DNA from: Rhodopirellula sp.
GTDB lineage: Bacteria; Planctomycetota; Planctomycetia; Pirellulales; Pirellulaceae
Length of the DNA: 39,115 nucleotides
Direction: 5' to 3'
NCBI GenBank assembly: GCA_002690925.1
Contig: NZGD01000216.1
Location: 1 to 39,115 of the forward strand
The notes under the pieces are model-generated. The model was not told where the DNA came from and searched no databases. It was given only the letters and a program-made list of their open reading frames with translations. A program made the position numbers and the translations under genes. Positions 1 through 8,485 of this stretch are shown piece after piece. Numbering within the stretch: the first letter of the stretch is position 1; every line of letters begins with the position of its first letter.

Positions 1-480
1 CGTCACGTTCCAGAAAGTAATTCACCAACATCGCTAGTTGTAGCCTCACTGGACGGCAACCAACAGCAACAGACTTGGCAGAACCTGACACGAGCAGCCG
101 CAGCGGCAGCCACACGCGCTGATGCAGGTGGCACCATCGTTCTGTGGACGAACCTTTCGGATGCGCCGACCGGTTCTCTGCTCAGGATCTCCGACGACAC
201 AGCAGAGTTCGGCACACATGTTGAGAACCCAGCTGAAGACGAACTGCCGCGATGGGACCCAACGCTCACCCCAGCCTCCGTGTTGCGAAACCTGGCTCAA
301 GAGTATCGGATTCTATTGCGCAGCGACCTGTCACCAGAAGTCACGGAAGCGTTGGGCATTGGCACGATTGAGTCGGGTGAAGATCTCAGCAGACTGACAC
401 GCTCTTTCGCCAAATGCAGTCTCATCCGAGCAGCAAGCTTCTGTGGAGCAACTTACGACTGGCGAAGAACGTCTAACTAA
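1..480 (+). CDS. Lactate-racemase-like (LarA/DUF2088) protein, C-terminal part only
   Basis: An open frame enters from the left edge and runs to TAA at 478-480, giving 159 residues without a start, so this is the end of a gene that begins outside the window. The visible part reads like the C-terminal domain of nickel-dependent lactate racemase (LarA, DUF2088) proteins. It has a strand near residues 11-17, an Ala-rich helix, a second strand (TIVLWTNL), then the pattern ILLRSDLSPEVTEALGIG followed by a helix and a final short strand. In LarA relatives this end of the protein commonly reads like 'hhLhSxLpxExhxxLGh'. The nickel-pincer and catalytic residues lie in the missing N-terminal part, so activity cannot be judged. 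Family call is by recalled resemblance and is moderate; that it is coding is fairly sure from the uninterrupted frame and codon pattern. Confidence 0.6.
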   Translation, partial: RHVPESNSPTSLVVASLDGNQQQQTWQNLTRAAAAAATRADAGGTIVLWTNLSDAPTGSLLRISDDTAEFGTHVENPAEDELPRWDPTLTPASVLRNLAQEYRILLRSDLSPEVTEALGIGTIESGEDLSRLTRSFAKCSLIRAASFCGATYDWRRTSN

Positions 481-510
481 TGTTAGCGCTGTCCACATAA
501 GCGGTACGTT

Positions 511-537
511 GCGTCAAGCGGTGCATTGAGCTGACGC
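511..537 (+). terminator. Possible weak hairpin after the LarA-like gene
   Basis: GCGTCA at 511-516 can pair with TGACGC at 532-537, and the stem can extend by GC/GC past a bulged A. It lies 31 bp after the stop codon. There is no T-run after it, so it is not a classical intrinsic terminator; it may be chance. Confidence 0.22.
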
Positions 538-970
538 GACTGTGACAAACTGGCAACACGTGGCGTTTAATGAAAGGCAAACGCTCAAATCAACGCACCT
601 GCAAAATTGCTGCAACAATTCCGACTCATCAACAGTCCCCCGCTCCGCCTTCCGACTTATTTGCCGGGCGTTGAGCCGCAACCTTCCACACGCGACTGTC
701 TTTTGTGCGTCTGCCCATAGGAGTCAATGTGTCGCGCCATGTCGGTAAAGCCTGGTCCATCGTTGCGGCACGATTTGACTGGCTTTTCCGATCATAGGGC
801 ATGTACGTTTCATACGGTCACCTGTCAAGATTGGGGGACCTTTTTGATTAGCAACAGTGTGGGGAACACATAACGTTTACCGATACCTGAATCGGGCAGT
901 GAGTCCACCTGAACGATAGGCTGGCTCACCGTCGAAACCCTGATGGATCGCACCTCCCTGCCGCGTGTTG

Positions 971-993
971 GTCAAGCAAAGGCATTGCTTGAC
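971..993. repeat. Perfect 9-bp inverted repeat upstream of the RNase H-like gene
   Basis: GTCAAGCAA (971-979) and TTGCTTGAC (985-993) are exact reverse complements separated by five bases (AGGCA). The element lies 36 bp before the start codon at 1029. No T-run follows. It could be a repressor operator or a 5' UTR hairpin; the sequence alone does not decide. Confidence 0.5.
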
Positions 994-1028
994 CGCACCT
1001 TGCCCCATCCTGCTGGAAAACCTTCCCT

Positions 1029-1694
1029 GTGATGTTGAATACACCATCCACGGTGGCGAATGCACGCATTACCACCGGACACGACACCGAAAACTGCTCT
1101 GACTATCTGCTGGTTTGCGAGGCAACCGCTTCATCCCTGAGTGAAGGGACGTGGCGTTTTTCGTTGGAATCATCAGATGGGCAACCAGTCTTTGACGCAG
1201 GTGATACCGACCTGGGTGATTTAAACCGTCTGACCCTGCTTGCTGCAGTCCGCGGCCTTGAATCAATTGACGGACCGTCTTCGGTAACGCTGCTCAGCCA
1301 CAACCGATATTTGGTTCGCTCACTCTCGGATTCCCTACCCCGGTGGCGGGAAAACAATTTTGTGTGGGAACATTTTGGCCGGCGTATTGACGTGCAGCAT
1401 GCTGATTTGTGGCGACGCGTCGATCGTGCATTATTCATCCATCGGGTGGAAGCATGCCTGGTTTCATCTCGTTTGGTCAGCGTAGGTGCATCGCCGACGA
1501 CCTCGCCAACTGGAGAAAACCAAAACATTGCCAACATCCGTGTCGATTCACCGCACCGCAGCCCGGGAGGGTTTCAGGGCGGCAACGGCCCCACTGATCA
1601 ACTGCGTCGCTGGCTACTTCGTGGCAACGCAACCGAGGGTGCACCGTCCTCGAGACGACGGTTCACGGCTCAGGATCTGATTGAGTCAAGCTGA
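1029..1694 (+). CDS. RNase H-fold protein, probably catalytically dead
   Basis: The product of 221 residues aligns by eye with ribonuclease HI over residues 26-145. NRLTLLAAVRGLESI matches the 'NRMELMAAIxxLExL' helix, SVTLLSHNRYLVRSL matches 'xVxLxTDSxYVxxGI', and ADLWRRVDRAL matches 'VDLWxxLDxAL'. The catalytic carboxylates are mostly lost. The conserved Glu of MEL is Thr69, the Asp of TDS is His91, and the GHxGxxxNxxAD segment is absent; only Glu31 stands where the first Asp is expected. After about residue 150 the protein becomes a Gly/Ser/Pro/Arg-rich tail, likely disordered. The start is GTG at 1029 or ATG at 1032. glgB follows on the same strand 82 bp later. It may bind nucleic acid or serve as a scaffold rather than cut RNA. 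The RNase H-fold call is good; the function is unknown. Confidence 0.75.
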   Translation: MMLNTPSTVANARITTGHDTENCSDYLLVCEATASSLSEGTWRFSLESSDGQPVFDAGDTDLGDLNRLTLLAAVRGLESIDGPSSVTLLSHNRYLVRSLSDSLPRWRENNFVWEHFGRRIDVQHADLWRRVDRALFIHRVEACLVSSRLVSVGASPTTSPTGENQNIANIRVDSPHRSPGGFQGGNGPTDQLRRWLLRGNATEGAPSSRRRFTAQDLIESS

Positions 1695-1776
1695 GTCAAC
1701 ACCGTGCTATTCATCCTCAACGAGGTCACCCGCTAACCCGTTTTATTTTCCCTGACGCCGTCGTAGCGGATCACAA

Positions 1777-4029
1777 ATGCACACTCAAGTCTCACTTACC
1801 AGCATCGGTCAGCTGATTGACGGTTCCCACGAAAACCCCTCGAGCGTGCTAGGCCCGCACCCAGTGGACTACCTCGGCGAGACGGCGGTTGCGGTGCGAA
1901 CTTACCTACCGCAAGCGAAAGCTGCCTGGATTATTGATCGTCAAAGCGGTCTGCGACGTCCCATGCGAAAGTTGCATCCAGCAGGTTTTTTTGAAGCGAT
2001 CTGCCACGGGGAGGTCGACGAGAAGCCTGATGCAGATCAAGATGTCGCGCGTGGAAAAGCAAGCACATCCAGATATCGCATTCAGATGACAGACAAGACT
2101 GGCGAGATTATCGACATGCAAGATCCGTATGCCGCACCGTCCATCTTCAGCGACCTCGACCGGCACCTGATCGGCGAAGGTCGACATCACCGACTTTATG
2201 AACGGTTGGGTGCCCAACCGCGTACCGTCGATGACTCAAATGGTGTCAACTTTTCTGTTTGGGCTCCCAATGCAAAATGCGTTCAAGTGGTCGGCGACTT
2301 TAACAACTGGGATGGTCGCGAACACAACGCAAAGCCGCTTGAACATTTGGGAATATGGGAACTGTACATCCCTGATGCCAGTGCGGGTGACAAGTACAAG
2401 TATCGCATCCTGAATCTAAACGATGAGTGGGTGGACAAGACTGATCCACTTGGATTTGCGGCAGAACTGCCGCCGCTGACAGCTTCAGTGGTATCTGATC
2501 TAAACAAATATCAGTGGGACGATAGCGTCTGGATGTCCAAACGGCGATCGTGCGACCCGCGGCGCGATCCCATGAATATTTATGAAGTCCACCTCGGCAG
2601 TTGGCAGAAAGGCCCCGGCCGCACGCACGGTTGGCTGCACTACCGGGATCTTGCAAAACGGCTCGTTGATTACTGCCACCGAATGCACTTCACTCATGTG
2701 GAGCTAATGCCGATTACTGAGCATCCATTCACAGGTTCTTGGGGCTACCAAACCGTCGGCTACTTTGCTCCAACATCTCGCCATGGAAGTCCAGAGGACT
2801 TCATGTTCTTTGTTGACTATATGCACCAGCATGGAATCGGCGTGATTGTCGATTGGGTACCGGCGCACTTTCCCAAAGATACCCATGGACTCGCGAAGTT
2901 TGATGGTTCTGCGTTGTACGAACATGCGGATGTACGCCAAGGTGAACATCCTGACTGGGGCACGCTGATTTTCAATTACGGGCGCAACGAGGTTCGCAAC
3001 TTCTTAATTGCGAACGCTCTGTTCTGGTTGGACAAATATCACATTGATGGGCTGCGTGTTGATGCCGTCGCATCGATGTTGTATCTCGACTACAGCCGCG
3101 AACAGGATCAATGGGTTCCCAACCGAAATGGTGGGCGTGAAAACCTTGAAGCAATTGAATTTTTGCGTGAATTCAACGAAGCAGTCCACGACAAGTTTCC
3201 AGGTGTGGTGACAGCAGCCGAAGAATCAACCGCTTGGCCTGGAGTATCACGCCCCACGGAAGATGGCGGGCTGGGATTCACATGCAAATGGAACATGGGC
3301 TGGATGAACGATACCCTCGATTATTTCCACAAAGAACCAGTCCATCGTAGCCACCATCAGAGCGACTTAACGTTCAGCTTGATTTACGCGTTTACCGAGA
3401 ACTTCATGTTGCCACTCTCGCACGATGAAGTGGTACACGGCAAAGGCGCGATGTTAAGTCAGATGCCGGGCGACCTATGGCAAAAATTTGCCAACCTTCG
3501 CTTACTCTATTCTTACATGTGGACACACCCGGGCAAAAAGTTGTTGTTCATGGGTGGTGAGTTCGGGCAGTGGAACGAATGGAATCACGACGAGGGCCCC
3601 CAATGGGAACTCCTTGAATTTGAAAATCATCGAGGCATCCAGCAAATGGTCGCCGACCTCAACAGGATGGTGATCGAAAATCCTGCACTGCACCAACTCG
3701 ACTTTTCAGACGAGGGCTTTGAATGGGTGGATTGCCTCAATGCTCGAGACAGCGTTCTTGCCTACCTTCGGAAGGGGCTTGACGGTACACCACCACTACT
3801 GGTCTGTGCAAACATGACGCCCGTGGTCCGCTACGACTACGAAGTGGGCGTACCGTGCGGTGGCTTTTGGAAAGAAATTTTCAACAGCGATAGCGCAAGC
3901 TATGGTGGAACCAACGTTGGGAATTTCCCTGGCCGAGAAACGACGGGACGCGGTCACCACGACCGACCCGATAGTATTTTAGTGAACCTGCCGCCACTCG
4001 CGACAACCATTTTCCGCCTTGAGCAATGA
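1777..4029 (+). CDS. glgB: 1,4-alpha-glucan (glycogen) branching enzyme
   Basis: GlgB cuts an alpha-1,4 glucan chain and re-attaches it through an alpha-1,6 bond, creating branches in cytoplasmic glycogen. The 750-residue length fits bacterial GlgB with two N-terminal beta-sandwich modules. A first module covers about residues 20-115 and a CBM48 module about 145-245 (GVNFSVWAPNAKCVQVVGDFNNWDG). The GH13 barrel follows. Catalytic residues are all present: nucleophile Asp429 in GLRVDAV, acid/base Glu482 in AAEEST, and Asp550 in LSHDEVVHGKG. Their spacing (53 and 68 residues) equals that of Asp405, Glu458 and Asp526 of the E. coli enzyme. The C-terminal beta domain ends in LPPLATTIFRLE. ATG at 1777 gives a full-length N-terminus; no strong Shine-Dalgarno site is seen. 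No glgA, glgC or glgP is adjacent, so it stands apart from a glycogen operon. Confidence 0.97.
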   Translation: MHTQVSLTSIGQLIDGSHENPSSVLGPHPVDYLGETAVAVRTYLPQAKAAWIIDRQSGLRRPMRKLHPAGFFEAICHGEVDEKPDADQDVARGKASTSRYRIQMTDKTGEIIDMQDPYAAPSIFSDLDRHLIGEGRHHRLYERLGAQPRTVDDSNGVNFSVWAPNAKCVQVVGDFNNWDGREHNAKPLEHLGIWELYIPDASAGDKYKYRILNLNDEWVDKTDPLGFAAELPPLTASVVSDLNKYQWDDSVWMSKRRSCDPRRDPMNIYEVHLGSWQKGPGRTHGWLHYRDLAKRLVDYCHRMHFTHVELMPITEHPFTGSWGYQTVGYFAPTSRHGSPEDFMFFVDYMHQHGIGVIVDWVPAHFPKDTHGLAKFDGSALYEHADVRQGEHPDWGTLIFNYGRNEVRNFLIANALFWLDKYHIDGLRVDAVASMLYLDYSREQDQWVPNRNGGRENLEAIEFLREFNEAVHDKFPGVVTAAEESTAWPGVSRPTEDGGLGFTCKWNMGWMNDTLDYFHKEPVHRSHHQSDLTFSLIYAFTENFMLPLSHDEVVHGKGAMLSQMPGDLWQKFANLRLLYSYMWTHPGKKLLFMGGEFGQWNEWNHDEGPQWELLEFENHRGIQQMVADLNRMVIENPALHQLDFSDEGFEWVDCLNARDSVLAYLRKGLDGTPPLLVCANMTPVVRYDYEVGVPCGGFWKEIFNSDSASYGGTNVGNFPGRETTGRGHHDRPDSILVNLPPLATTIFRLEQ

Positions 4030-4441
4030 TCGACAGTTCACGTCGCCAATGCATTGCTTGGGTCAATCCCCCTCTGCCACCCATTCCCCCCAATCGTCAT
4101 CGGCTTCGACGGTTCACCTCGCATGGTCTTTGGAGTTCGATCCGCAACGAGTTCGGGAGCCGCACAGCGATGCATTGCAACCCCGTGTCCCTGCTTTCAA
4201 TCAACACATTGAATGGTGTCTTTTCGGAAGCAAGGCTGCCTGCTCGAAAGCAGTCAGGCCCGAGATGCGACCTGTTGATCGCTGCCACGAATCCTTCCGC
4301 TGAGGGTTGGGGCCATGTGAATCGCGTCCACGCCTCTATCAACCTGGTTAAAAACGGTATGATGGGCTCGTCGTCGGGGTTACGATGCTCAAGCCAAACG
4401 CCTAATTCCAATCGATTCACTATCAGACTGAAAACGATCTC
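4030..4441. other. Non-coding gap of about 410 bp between glgB and the nuclease-domain gene
   Basis: Two open frames span this stretch (4026-4445 forward, 4097-4459 reverse). Neither product resembles a known family or shows a convincing start site, and they mirror one another, so they look like chance frames. The region probably holds the glgB transcript end and the promoter of the 4442 gene. No strong hairpin with a T-run was found. Confidence 0.45.
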
Positions 4442-4855
4442 ATGACCGTAAAGATGCAATTAGCCCGGATCATCATTTCCGAGCTTACAGAGAATCAAGT
4501 CATCTACCTGCAAGAGGTTGACGGCGATCGGGAGTTTCCGATCTTGATTGGTATCTTCGAAGCAACAAACATTGATCGCCGGGTAAAAGATGGTTACGTT
4601 CCTCCTCGACCATTGACTCACGACTTGGTGGTAAATGTGGCCAATGCACTGGGTGCAAAAGTTGAGAGTGTCGTGATCAATGAACTCGACAAGAGCACTT
4701 ACTTTGCCCAGCTGTGTCTTGTGAAAGAAGATGGTGAAGTGATCGAGATCGACTCGCGTCCGAGTGACGCGATCGCCGTCGCTGTCACCTTCTCGCCCCC
4801 GCTGCCAATTTATGTCAGCGAACATGTGCTCGAAGAAGCTACCTCGGCCACCTAA
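4442..4855 (+). CDS. Bifunctional nuclease (BFN/DUF151) family protein
   Basis: The 137-residue product is a single DUF151 domain. It begins MTVKMQLARIIISELTENQV, continues with LQEVDGDREFPILIGIFEA, and carries the family hallmark SRPSDAIAVAV near residues 106-116, followed by PIYVSEHVLEEA. Characterised members of this family have been reported as nucleases acting on DNA and RNA, but many bacterial members are uncharacterised, so the biochemical role here is open. It is a complete, usual-length domain with no fused UVR motif, which some relatives carry. The stop codon lies 16 bp before the panC start on the same strand, so the two genes are probably co-transcribed. Family assignment is firm; the biological role is not. 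Confidence 0.9.
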   Translation: MTVKMQLARIIISELTENQVIYLQEVDGDREFPILIGIFEATNIDRRVKDGYVPPRPLTHDLVVNVANALGAKVESVVINELDKSTYFAQLCLVKEDGEVIEIDSRPSDAIAVAVTFSPPLPIYVSEHVLEEATSAT

Positions 4856-4871
4856 TCGCAGCGAAACCGCC

Positions 4872-5762
4872 ATGGAAGTCTTTAACTCACCTGAAGCGGC
4901 GCGGGTCTTCGTCAGTGCATTACGCTCTCAGGGTCGCACTGTCGGCTTCGTCCCCACAATGGGCGCGCTTCACGCCGGACATCTATCGCTCGTCGAGTCT
5001 GCTCGTTCCTGTGATGCAGTCGTGGCAAGTATCTATGTGAACCCTACTCAATTTGGCCCAAATGAAGATTTAGCCAAATACCCTCGTACGCTCAACGCGG
5101 ATTTGGAACAACTCCGTTCCGCCGGTGTATCTGCCGTCTTTGTACCCACCAATGAGCAAATGTATCCCGATGGGTTCAGCACCACTGTCGAGCCACCTCG
5201 CGTCAGTGAAACGCTTGAAGGTACCTGTCGACCAGGCCACTTTCGCGGAGTGGTCACCGTCGTCCTAAAACTGCTCAATGCTGTACCAGCATCCCATGCG
5301 TACTTCGGAAAAAAAGATTATCAACAATGGCGTGTTATTGAAGCCATGAGCCACGACCTGAACGTGGGAACAAAAATCATCGGATGCGAAACAGTTCGAG
5401 AAGCCGATGGCCTGGCGATGAGCAGCCGCAATCGCTACCTCACGGTTGAGCAACGGGCCCGTGCATTGTTACTTTCAGAAACACTTCAGCACGTCGAAAC
5501 AGCGTTTCGAGGCGGCGAAATCCAAACTGATATCCTGCAGAATAGCATGCGTCGGATGTTGCTTGGCGAGAACGTCAGCGCAACAACCGCAAACGCGCCC
5601 AACCTTCACCGGCTCGACACACTTCAGTATGCACAAATCGTGTCCGCCCACGACCTGACGCCACTGTCATCAATTGACCGTCCTGCCGTTGCCTTGATCG
5701 CCGGCATGATCGGGACGACTCGGTTGATCGATAACCGGGAGCTGACCCTTGACGTAAACTGA
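4872..5762 (+). CDS. panC: Pantothenate synthetase (pantoate--beta-alanine ligase)
   Basis: PanC joins pantoate and beta-alanine at the cost of ATP, the last step of pantothenate (vitamin B5) synthesis leading to coenzyme A. The 296-residue product has the usual length and all hallmarks: VGFVPTMGALHAGH with the HxGH nucleotide-binding motif at residues 34-37, YVNPTQFGPNEDL, GTCRPGHFRGV, FGKKDYQQW (146-153), and ETVREADGLAMSSRN, the second signature (MSSRN at 183-187). The open frame extends upstream into the previous gene as far as 4764, but homology begins at ATG 4872, so that start was chosen. It follows the DUF151 gene by 16 bp and they are probably one operon. No panB or panD is nearby. 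Confidence 0.97.
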   Translation: MEVFNSPEAARVFVSALRSQGRTVGFVPTMGALHAGHLSLVESARSCDAVVASIYVNPTQFGPNEDLAKYPRTLNADLEQLRSAGVSAVFVPTNEQMYPDGFSTTVEPPRVSETLEGTCRPGHFRGVVTVVLKLLNAVPASHAYFGKKDYQQWRVIEAMSHDLNVGTKIIGCETVREADGLAMSSRNRYLTVEQRARALLLSETLQHVETAFRGGEIQTDILQNSMRRMLLGENVSATTANAPNLHRLDTLQYAQIVSAHDLTPLSSIDRPAVALIAGMIGTTRLIDNRELTLDVN

Positions 5763-5763
5763 C

Positions 5764-5792
5764 CTTCACCGGGAACTGCACTTCACCGGGAA
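5764..5792. repeat. Short direct repeat between panC and the epimerase gene
   Basis: CTTCACCGGGAA occurs exactly at 5764-5775 and again at 5781-5792, a 17-bp period, directly after the panC stop. It is small and may be chance, a slipped duplication, or a regulator binding pair. Confidence 0.4.
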
Positions 5793-5870
5793 ACCATCGC
5801 AACCCAGCAAGTTGCGTTTTCCAACCAACACCGCCACAGTCCTTAATTTCCACGAGGGAAAGAAAATTAG

Positions 5871-6842
5871 ATGATTCAACGCATCCTTATCACCGGCGGT
5901 GCCGGCTTCCTTGGTTCACACCTCTGCGAACGTTTGGTTGCCGAGGGTCATGATGTAATCTGCTTGGACAATTTTTTCACCAGCCAAAAAACGAATGTTC
6001 AACACTTACTGGGAAAGCCGAACTTCGAAATTTTGCGGCACGACATTACATTACCGATTTTTCTTGAGGTTGATCAGATCTACAACATGGCCTGCCCAGC
6101 CGCCCCTGGCCACTACCAGTACAACCCAATCAAAACCATCAAGACCAGCGTGCTGGGATCCATCAACATGCTGGGAGTTGCCAAACGGTGTGGCGCAAGA
6201 ATCCTGCAAGCGAGTACCAGTGAGGTCTATGGTGACCCCGAGGTGCATCCACAGGTGGAAAGTTACCGTGGAAGTGTTAATCCGATTGGGATCCGGGCGT
6301 GCTACGACGAAGGGAAGCGTGTCGCGGAAACGTTGTTCATGGACTACCACCGCAGCAACAGTGTCGACGTGCGAATCGTACGAATTTTCAACACTTATGG
6401 ACCGCGAATGCACCCCTACGATGGTCGCGTTGTTTCCAACTTCATCCGCCAGGCACTGAACAATGAGGACATCACCATTTTCGGCGATGGAAGCCAGACA
6501 CGCTCATTCTGCTATCGTGATGACCTTGTAGATGCGATCATTGCGATGATGAACAACGAGACCCACTTTGTCGGTCCCGTGAATATCGGAAACCCAACCG
6601 AATTCACCATCCTCGAACTGGCTGAAAAGATCATCGAGCTCTCTGGATCATCCAGCCGCTTAATTCACAAACCGCTTCCATCGGATGACCCGACACGCAG
6701 ACGCCCCGATATCTCGTTGGCCAAAACTGAACTCGGATGGGAGCCTAAGATCGCGTTAGAAAAAGGCTTAAAATACACGCTTGATTGGTTTCAGGGTATC
6801 AATCTGCAAGACTACCGCCCGCCTACTCCCAATTACAGCTAG
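5871..6842 (+). CDS. UDP-glucuronate decarboxylase-type SDR enzyme
   Basis: The 323-residue product is an extended short-chain dehydrogenase acting on nucleotide sugars. It carries the NAD-binding GGAGFLG motif at residues 9-15, an acidic Asp33 ending the second strand (CLDNF), the [14 protein letters not shown] segment (Ser/Thr near 115-117, Glu118), and the catalytic Tyr145 and Lys149 in [24 protein letters not shown] and [20 protein letters not shown] are typical of UDP-xylose synthases (UXS), which oxidise and decarboxylate UDP-glucuronate to UDP-xylose. There is no N-terminal membrane anchor, so it is cytosolic. It probably feeds envelope or exopolysaccharide synthesis. The start ATG at 5871 gives the expected N-terminus. 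It lies 108 bp after panC and is likely a separate unit. A dTDP-glucose dehydratase is less likely given the CPAAPGHYQ segment. Confidence 0.9.
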   Translation: MIQRILITGGAGFLGSHLCERLVAEGHDVICLDNFFTSQKTNVQHLLGKPNFEILRHDITLPIFLEVDQIYNMACPAAPGHYQYNPIKTIKTSVLGSINMLGVAKRCGARILQASTSEVYGDPEVHPQVESYRGSVNPIGIRACYDEGKRVAETLFMDYHRSNSVDVRIVRIFNTYGPRMHPYDGRVVSNFIRQALNNEDITIFGDGSQTRSFCYRDDLVDAIIAMMNNETHFVGPVNIGNPTEFTILELAEKIIELSGSSSRLIHKPLPSDDPTRRRPDISLAKTELGWEPKIALEKGLKYTLDWFQGINLQDYRPPTPNYS

Positions 6843-7034
6843 TTACCTTGAGCTTTTTGGGTGATCCGAGAATTAAAGTCTGTATCCGAAAGGCTGAACA
6901 AACGGGGCGAGCATCGAGGCCACCAGATTGTTCAAGTGCACCAGAAGCTCTTTTCGGCAGCATTACTTGATTCGAACAAACGCTCAACTTTGTCACACAG
7001 TTACTGACACGGACCAATACAAACACCGCTGCCT

Positions 7035-8027
7035 TCAGCTGCCCTTCGGTGGCTGCATACATTTTGGTCGCACGACGTTCTTTGCGAGCCCGACCATCTC
7101 CCAAGAACGTATGATCCACCAGGACATATCGTATTCCCACCAGCGATGCCCATGAGCCGCACTCCGTGGTTCTGCATGATGATTGTTATGCCAGCCTTCA
7201 CCATGGCTGAACAACGCTACAAGCCAATTGTTGGTGCTTTCGTCGCGGGTTTCGTAATTGCGATAGCCAAAGAGGTGTGCCAGGGAATTCACTGACCAAG
7301 TCCCGTGCAGAACGAATACTGTACGAACAGCCACACCCCAAACGGCCCAACTGGCAGCGTAGCGTCCTGCTTCGCTCGCGACTCCACCGCTGACAAGGTA
7401 TCCAACAACCCCACCAATGGCACTCATCACCACAGCGTGTGCAACGAAGACAAAAAACCAACCTTGCCGACGTTCCAGTTGCAAATAGAACGGATCACGC
7501 AACAGATCTCGCACGTAGCGTTCGTAGTGCCGAGTCGTGTCCAATTCCTGATGACGACAAACCACCCAACCGCAGTGCCCCCAAAGAAAACTAACTAGAG
7601 GTGAATGCGGATCAGGCTGCTTATCGCTGTGCTGATGATGCATTCGGTGGATGGCAACCCACCTTGCTGGACTGTCTTGCAGGTTGCACATCCCCAAGAC
7701 TGCCAGCGTCCTCTCAAGCCAAACCGGGCAGGTGAATCCACGATGCGTCAGCAAGCGATGGTAACCAATCGTGATCCCAAGCATTCCGAAAATGAAATGC
7801 CCAGCAATACCTACCACCAGCCCCGACCAAGTGAAGAACCACGCAGAAAATGCCAACAATGCGACGATGTGCACCAAGACGAGAACAATGGCATATTGCC
7901 ATTGAACCTTGAGCGGCATGGTTGCGTCTGGGGGCGGAATCTTTTGCGGATCTGCCGACACCGGCGTGGTCGATTCGAGACCATGGTCGGTTCCGGGCGA
8001 TTCAAGTTCTTCGAGAGTATTTGTCAT
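7035..8027 (-). CDS. Acyl-CoA / acyl-lipid delta-9-type fatty acid desaturase
   Basis: This is a 330-residue integral membrane di-iron desaturase that introduces a double bond into a fatty acyl chain, adjusting membrane fluidity. The three histidine boxes are intact: HRLLTH (90-95), HRMHH (127-131, followed by QHSD), and HNNHH (280-284). Another family feature is WSVNSLAHLFGYRNYETRDES before box three. Hydrophobic segments lie at about 43-65, 67-88, 190-212 and 222-242. The first 40 residues are Pro/Glu-rich and probably cytosolic. It is convergent with the upstream sugar-nucleotide gene (192 bp between stops). Redox partners are not encoded nearby. The regiospecificity is assumed from resemblance to stearoyl-CoA desaturases and is not shown by the sequence. 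Confidence 0.95.
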   Translation of the reverse strand: MTNTLEELESPGTDHGLESTTPVSADPQKIPPPDATMPLKVQWQYAIVLVLVHIVALLAFSAWFFTWSGLVVGIAGHFIFGMLGITIGYHRLLTHRGFTCPVWLERTLAVLGMCNLQDSPARWVAIHRMHHQHSDKQPDPHSPLVSFLWGHCGWVVCRHQELDTTRHYERYVRDLLRDPFYLQLERRQGWFFVFVAHAVVMSAIGGVVGYLVSGGVASEAGRYAASWAVWGVAVRTVFVLHGTWSVNSLAHLFGYRNYETRDESTNNWLVALFSHGEGWHNNHHAEPRSAAHGHRWWEYDMSWWIIRSWEMVGLAKNVVRPKCMQPPKGS

Positions 8028-8212
8028 GCGGCTATTCTAAGCAGTCCCGGTGTAATCGCAGTGCTCCTCTGTGGCAATATCCACCGAAAAACCGGCGACT
8101 CGTTAACGCTAGATGGCTAAATAAATGGCCTTCAAGGAAGCGTCATAGTCAGCTCTAAAGTTGGCGAAAGCACAGCAAGTAGCCTAGTCAGAGGAAATCT
8201 GCACGAAGACGT

Positions 8213-8250
8213 AAAAAAAGCCGGATGGCGTCGCGGAACGCTCATCCGGC
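8213..8250 (-). terminator. Intrinsic terminator of the small basic protein gene
   Basis: Read on the minus strand, GCCGGATG (8250-8243) pairs perfectly with CATCCGGC (8227-8220), with further GCG/CGC pairing inside the loop, and the stem is followed at once by seven T residues (8219-8213). It lies 32 bp after the stop codon of the small basic protein gene. This is the clearest Rho-independent terminator in the window. It insulates that gene from the desaturase gene downstream. Confidence 0.88.
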
Positions 8251-8281
8251 TCGCGGAGAAATGTCGTCGCACCTGAGGATG

Positions 8282-8485
8282 CTACTTGTCTTCCTCGGCC
8301 TTCTTCACTTTCTTTTTCTTCTTCAGAGACACTTTCACGACTCGCACCTTGGGCATGCCAACCACGCTCTTGTCTTCGTTGAAGCGATCGAGTTCCTTCA
8401 AACGGGCAATTCGCTCTGCTCTTGTCAGTACATTTCGTGCCCGAATAGCCCCGGCTTTCACCTTGAGGCTGCTGTCCATGGTCAT
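8282..8485 (-). CDS. Small basic protein (TIGR04137-like)
   Basis: The 67-residue product is very basic, with a C-terminal run of lysines (KKKKKVKKAEEDK). The pattern MDSSLKxKxGxIRARNVLTRAERIxxLKELDRF followed by SVVGMPKVRVVKV matches the conserved 'small basic protein' family I recall from Planctomycetes, Verrucomicrobia and Chlamydiae, thought to associate with the ribosome or RNA. The start is ATG at 8485 or the second ATG at 8479; the family usually begins with an M-S/D-x-SLK motif, which favours 8479, but neither has a clear ribosome binding site. It is a single-gene transcript with its own terminator and about 500 bp upstream. Family membership is recalled rather than searched; the role is unproven. 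Confidence 0.85.
   Translation of the reverse strand: MTMDSSLKVKAGAIRARNVLTRAERIARLKELDRFNEDKSVVGMPKVRVVKVSLKKKKKVKKAEEDK

Larger units (their letters stand above)
481..1028. other. Non-coding gap of about 550 bp
   Basis: No convincing gene is seen. The one forward open frame (542-748) has a cysteine- and arginine-rich product with no family resemblance. The gap holds a weak hairpin just after the first gene (511-537) and a perfect inverted repeat (971-993) close to the next start, so it probably carries the 3' end of the first transcript and the promoter of the next. No tRNA-like or riboswitch-like fold was recognised. Confidence 0.5.

Noticed and set aside
1103-1537. Reverse frame of 144 codons opposite the RNase H-like gene
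   Set aside because: Arg/Ser/Thr-rich product without homology; the forward frame has clear RNase H resemblance.
4097-4459. Reverse open frame of 120 codons between glgB and the DUF151 gene, with a forward frame (4026-4445) opposite
   Set aside because: Neither product resembles a family, both overlap neighbours' ends, and such mirrored frames are common in GC-moderate DNA.
7605-8120. Forward frame of 171 codons opposite the desaturase
   Set aside because: It is the antisense shadow of a gene with all three histidine boxes.
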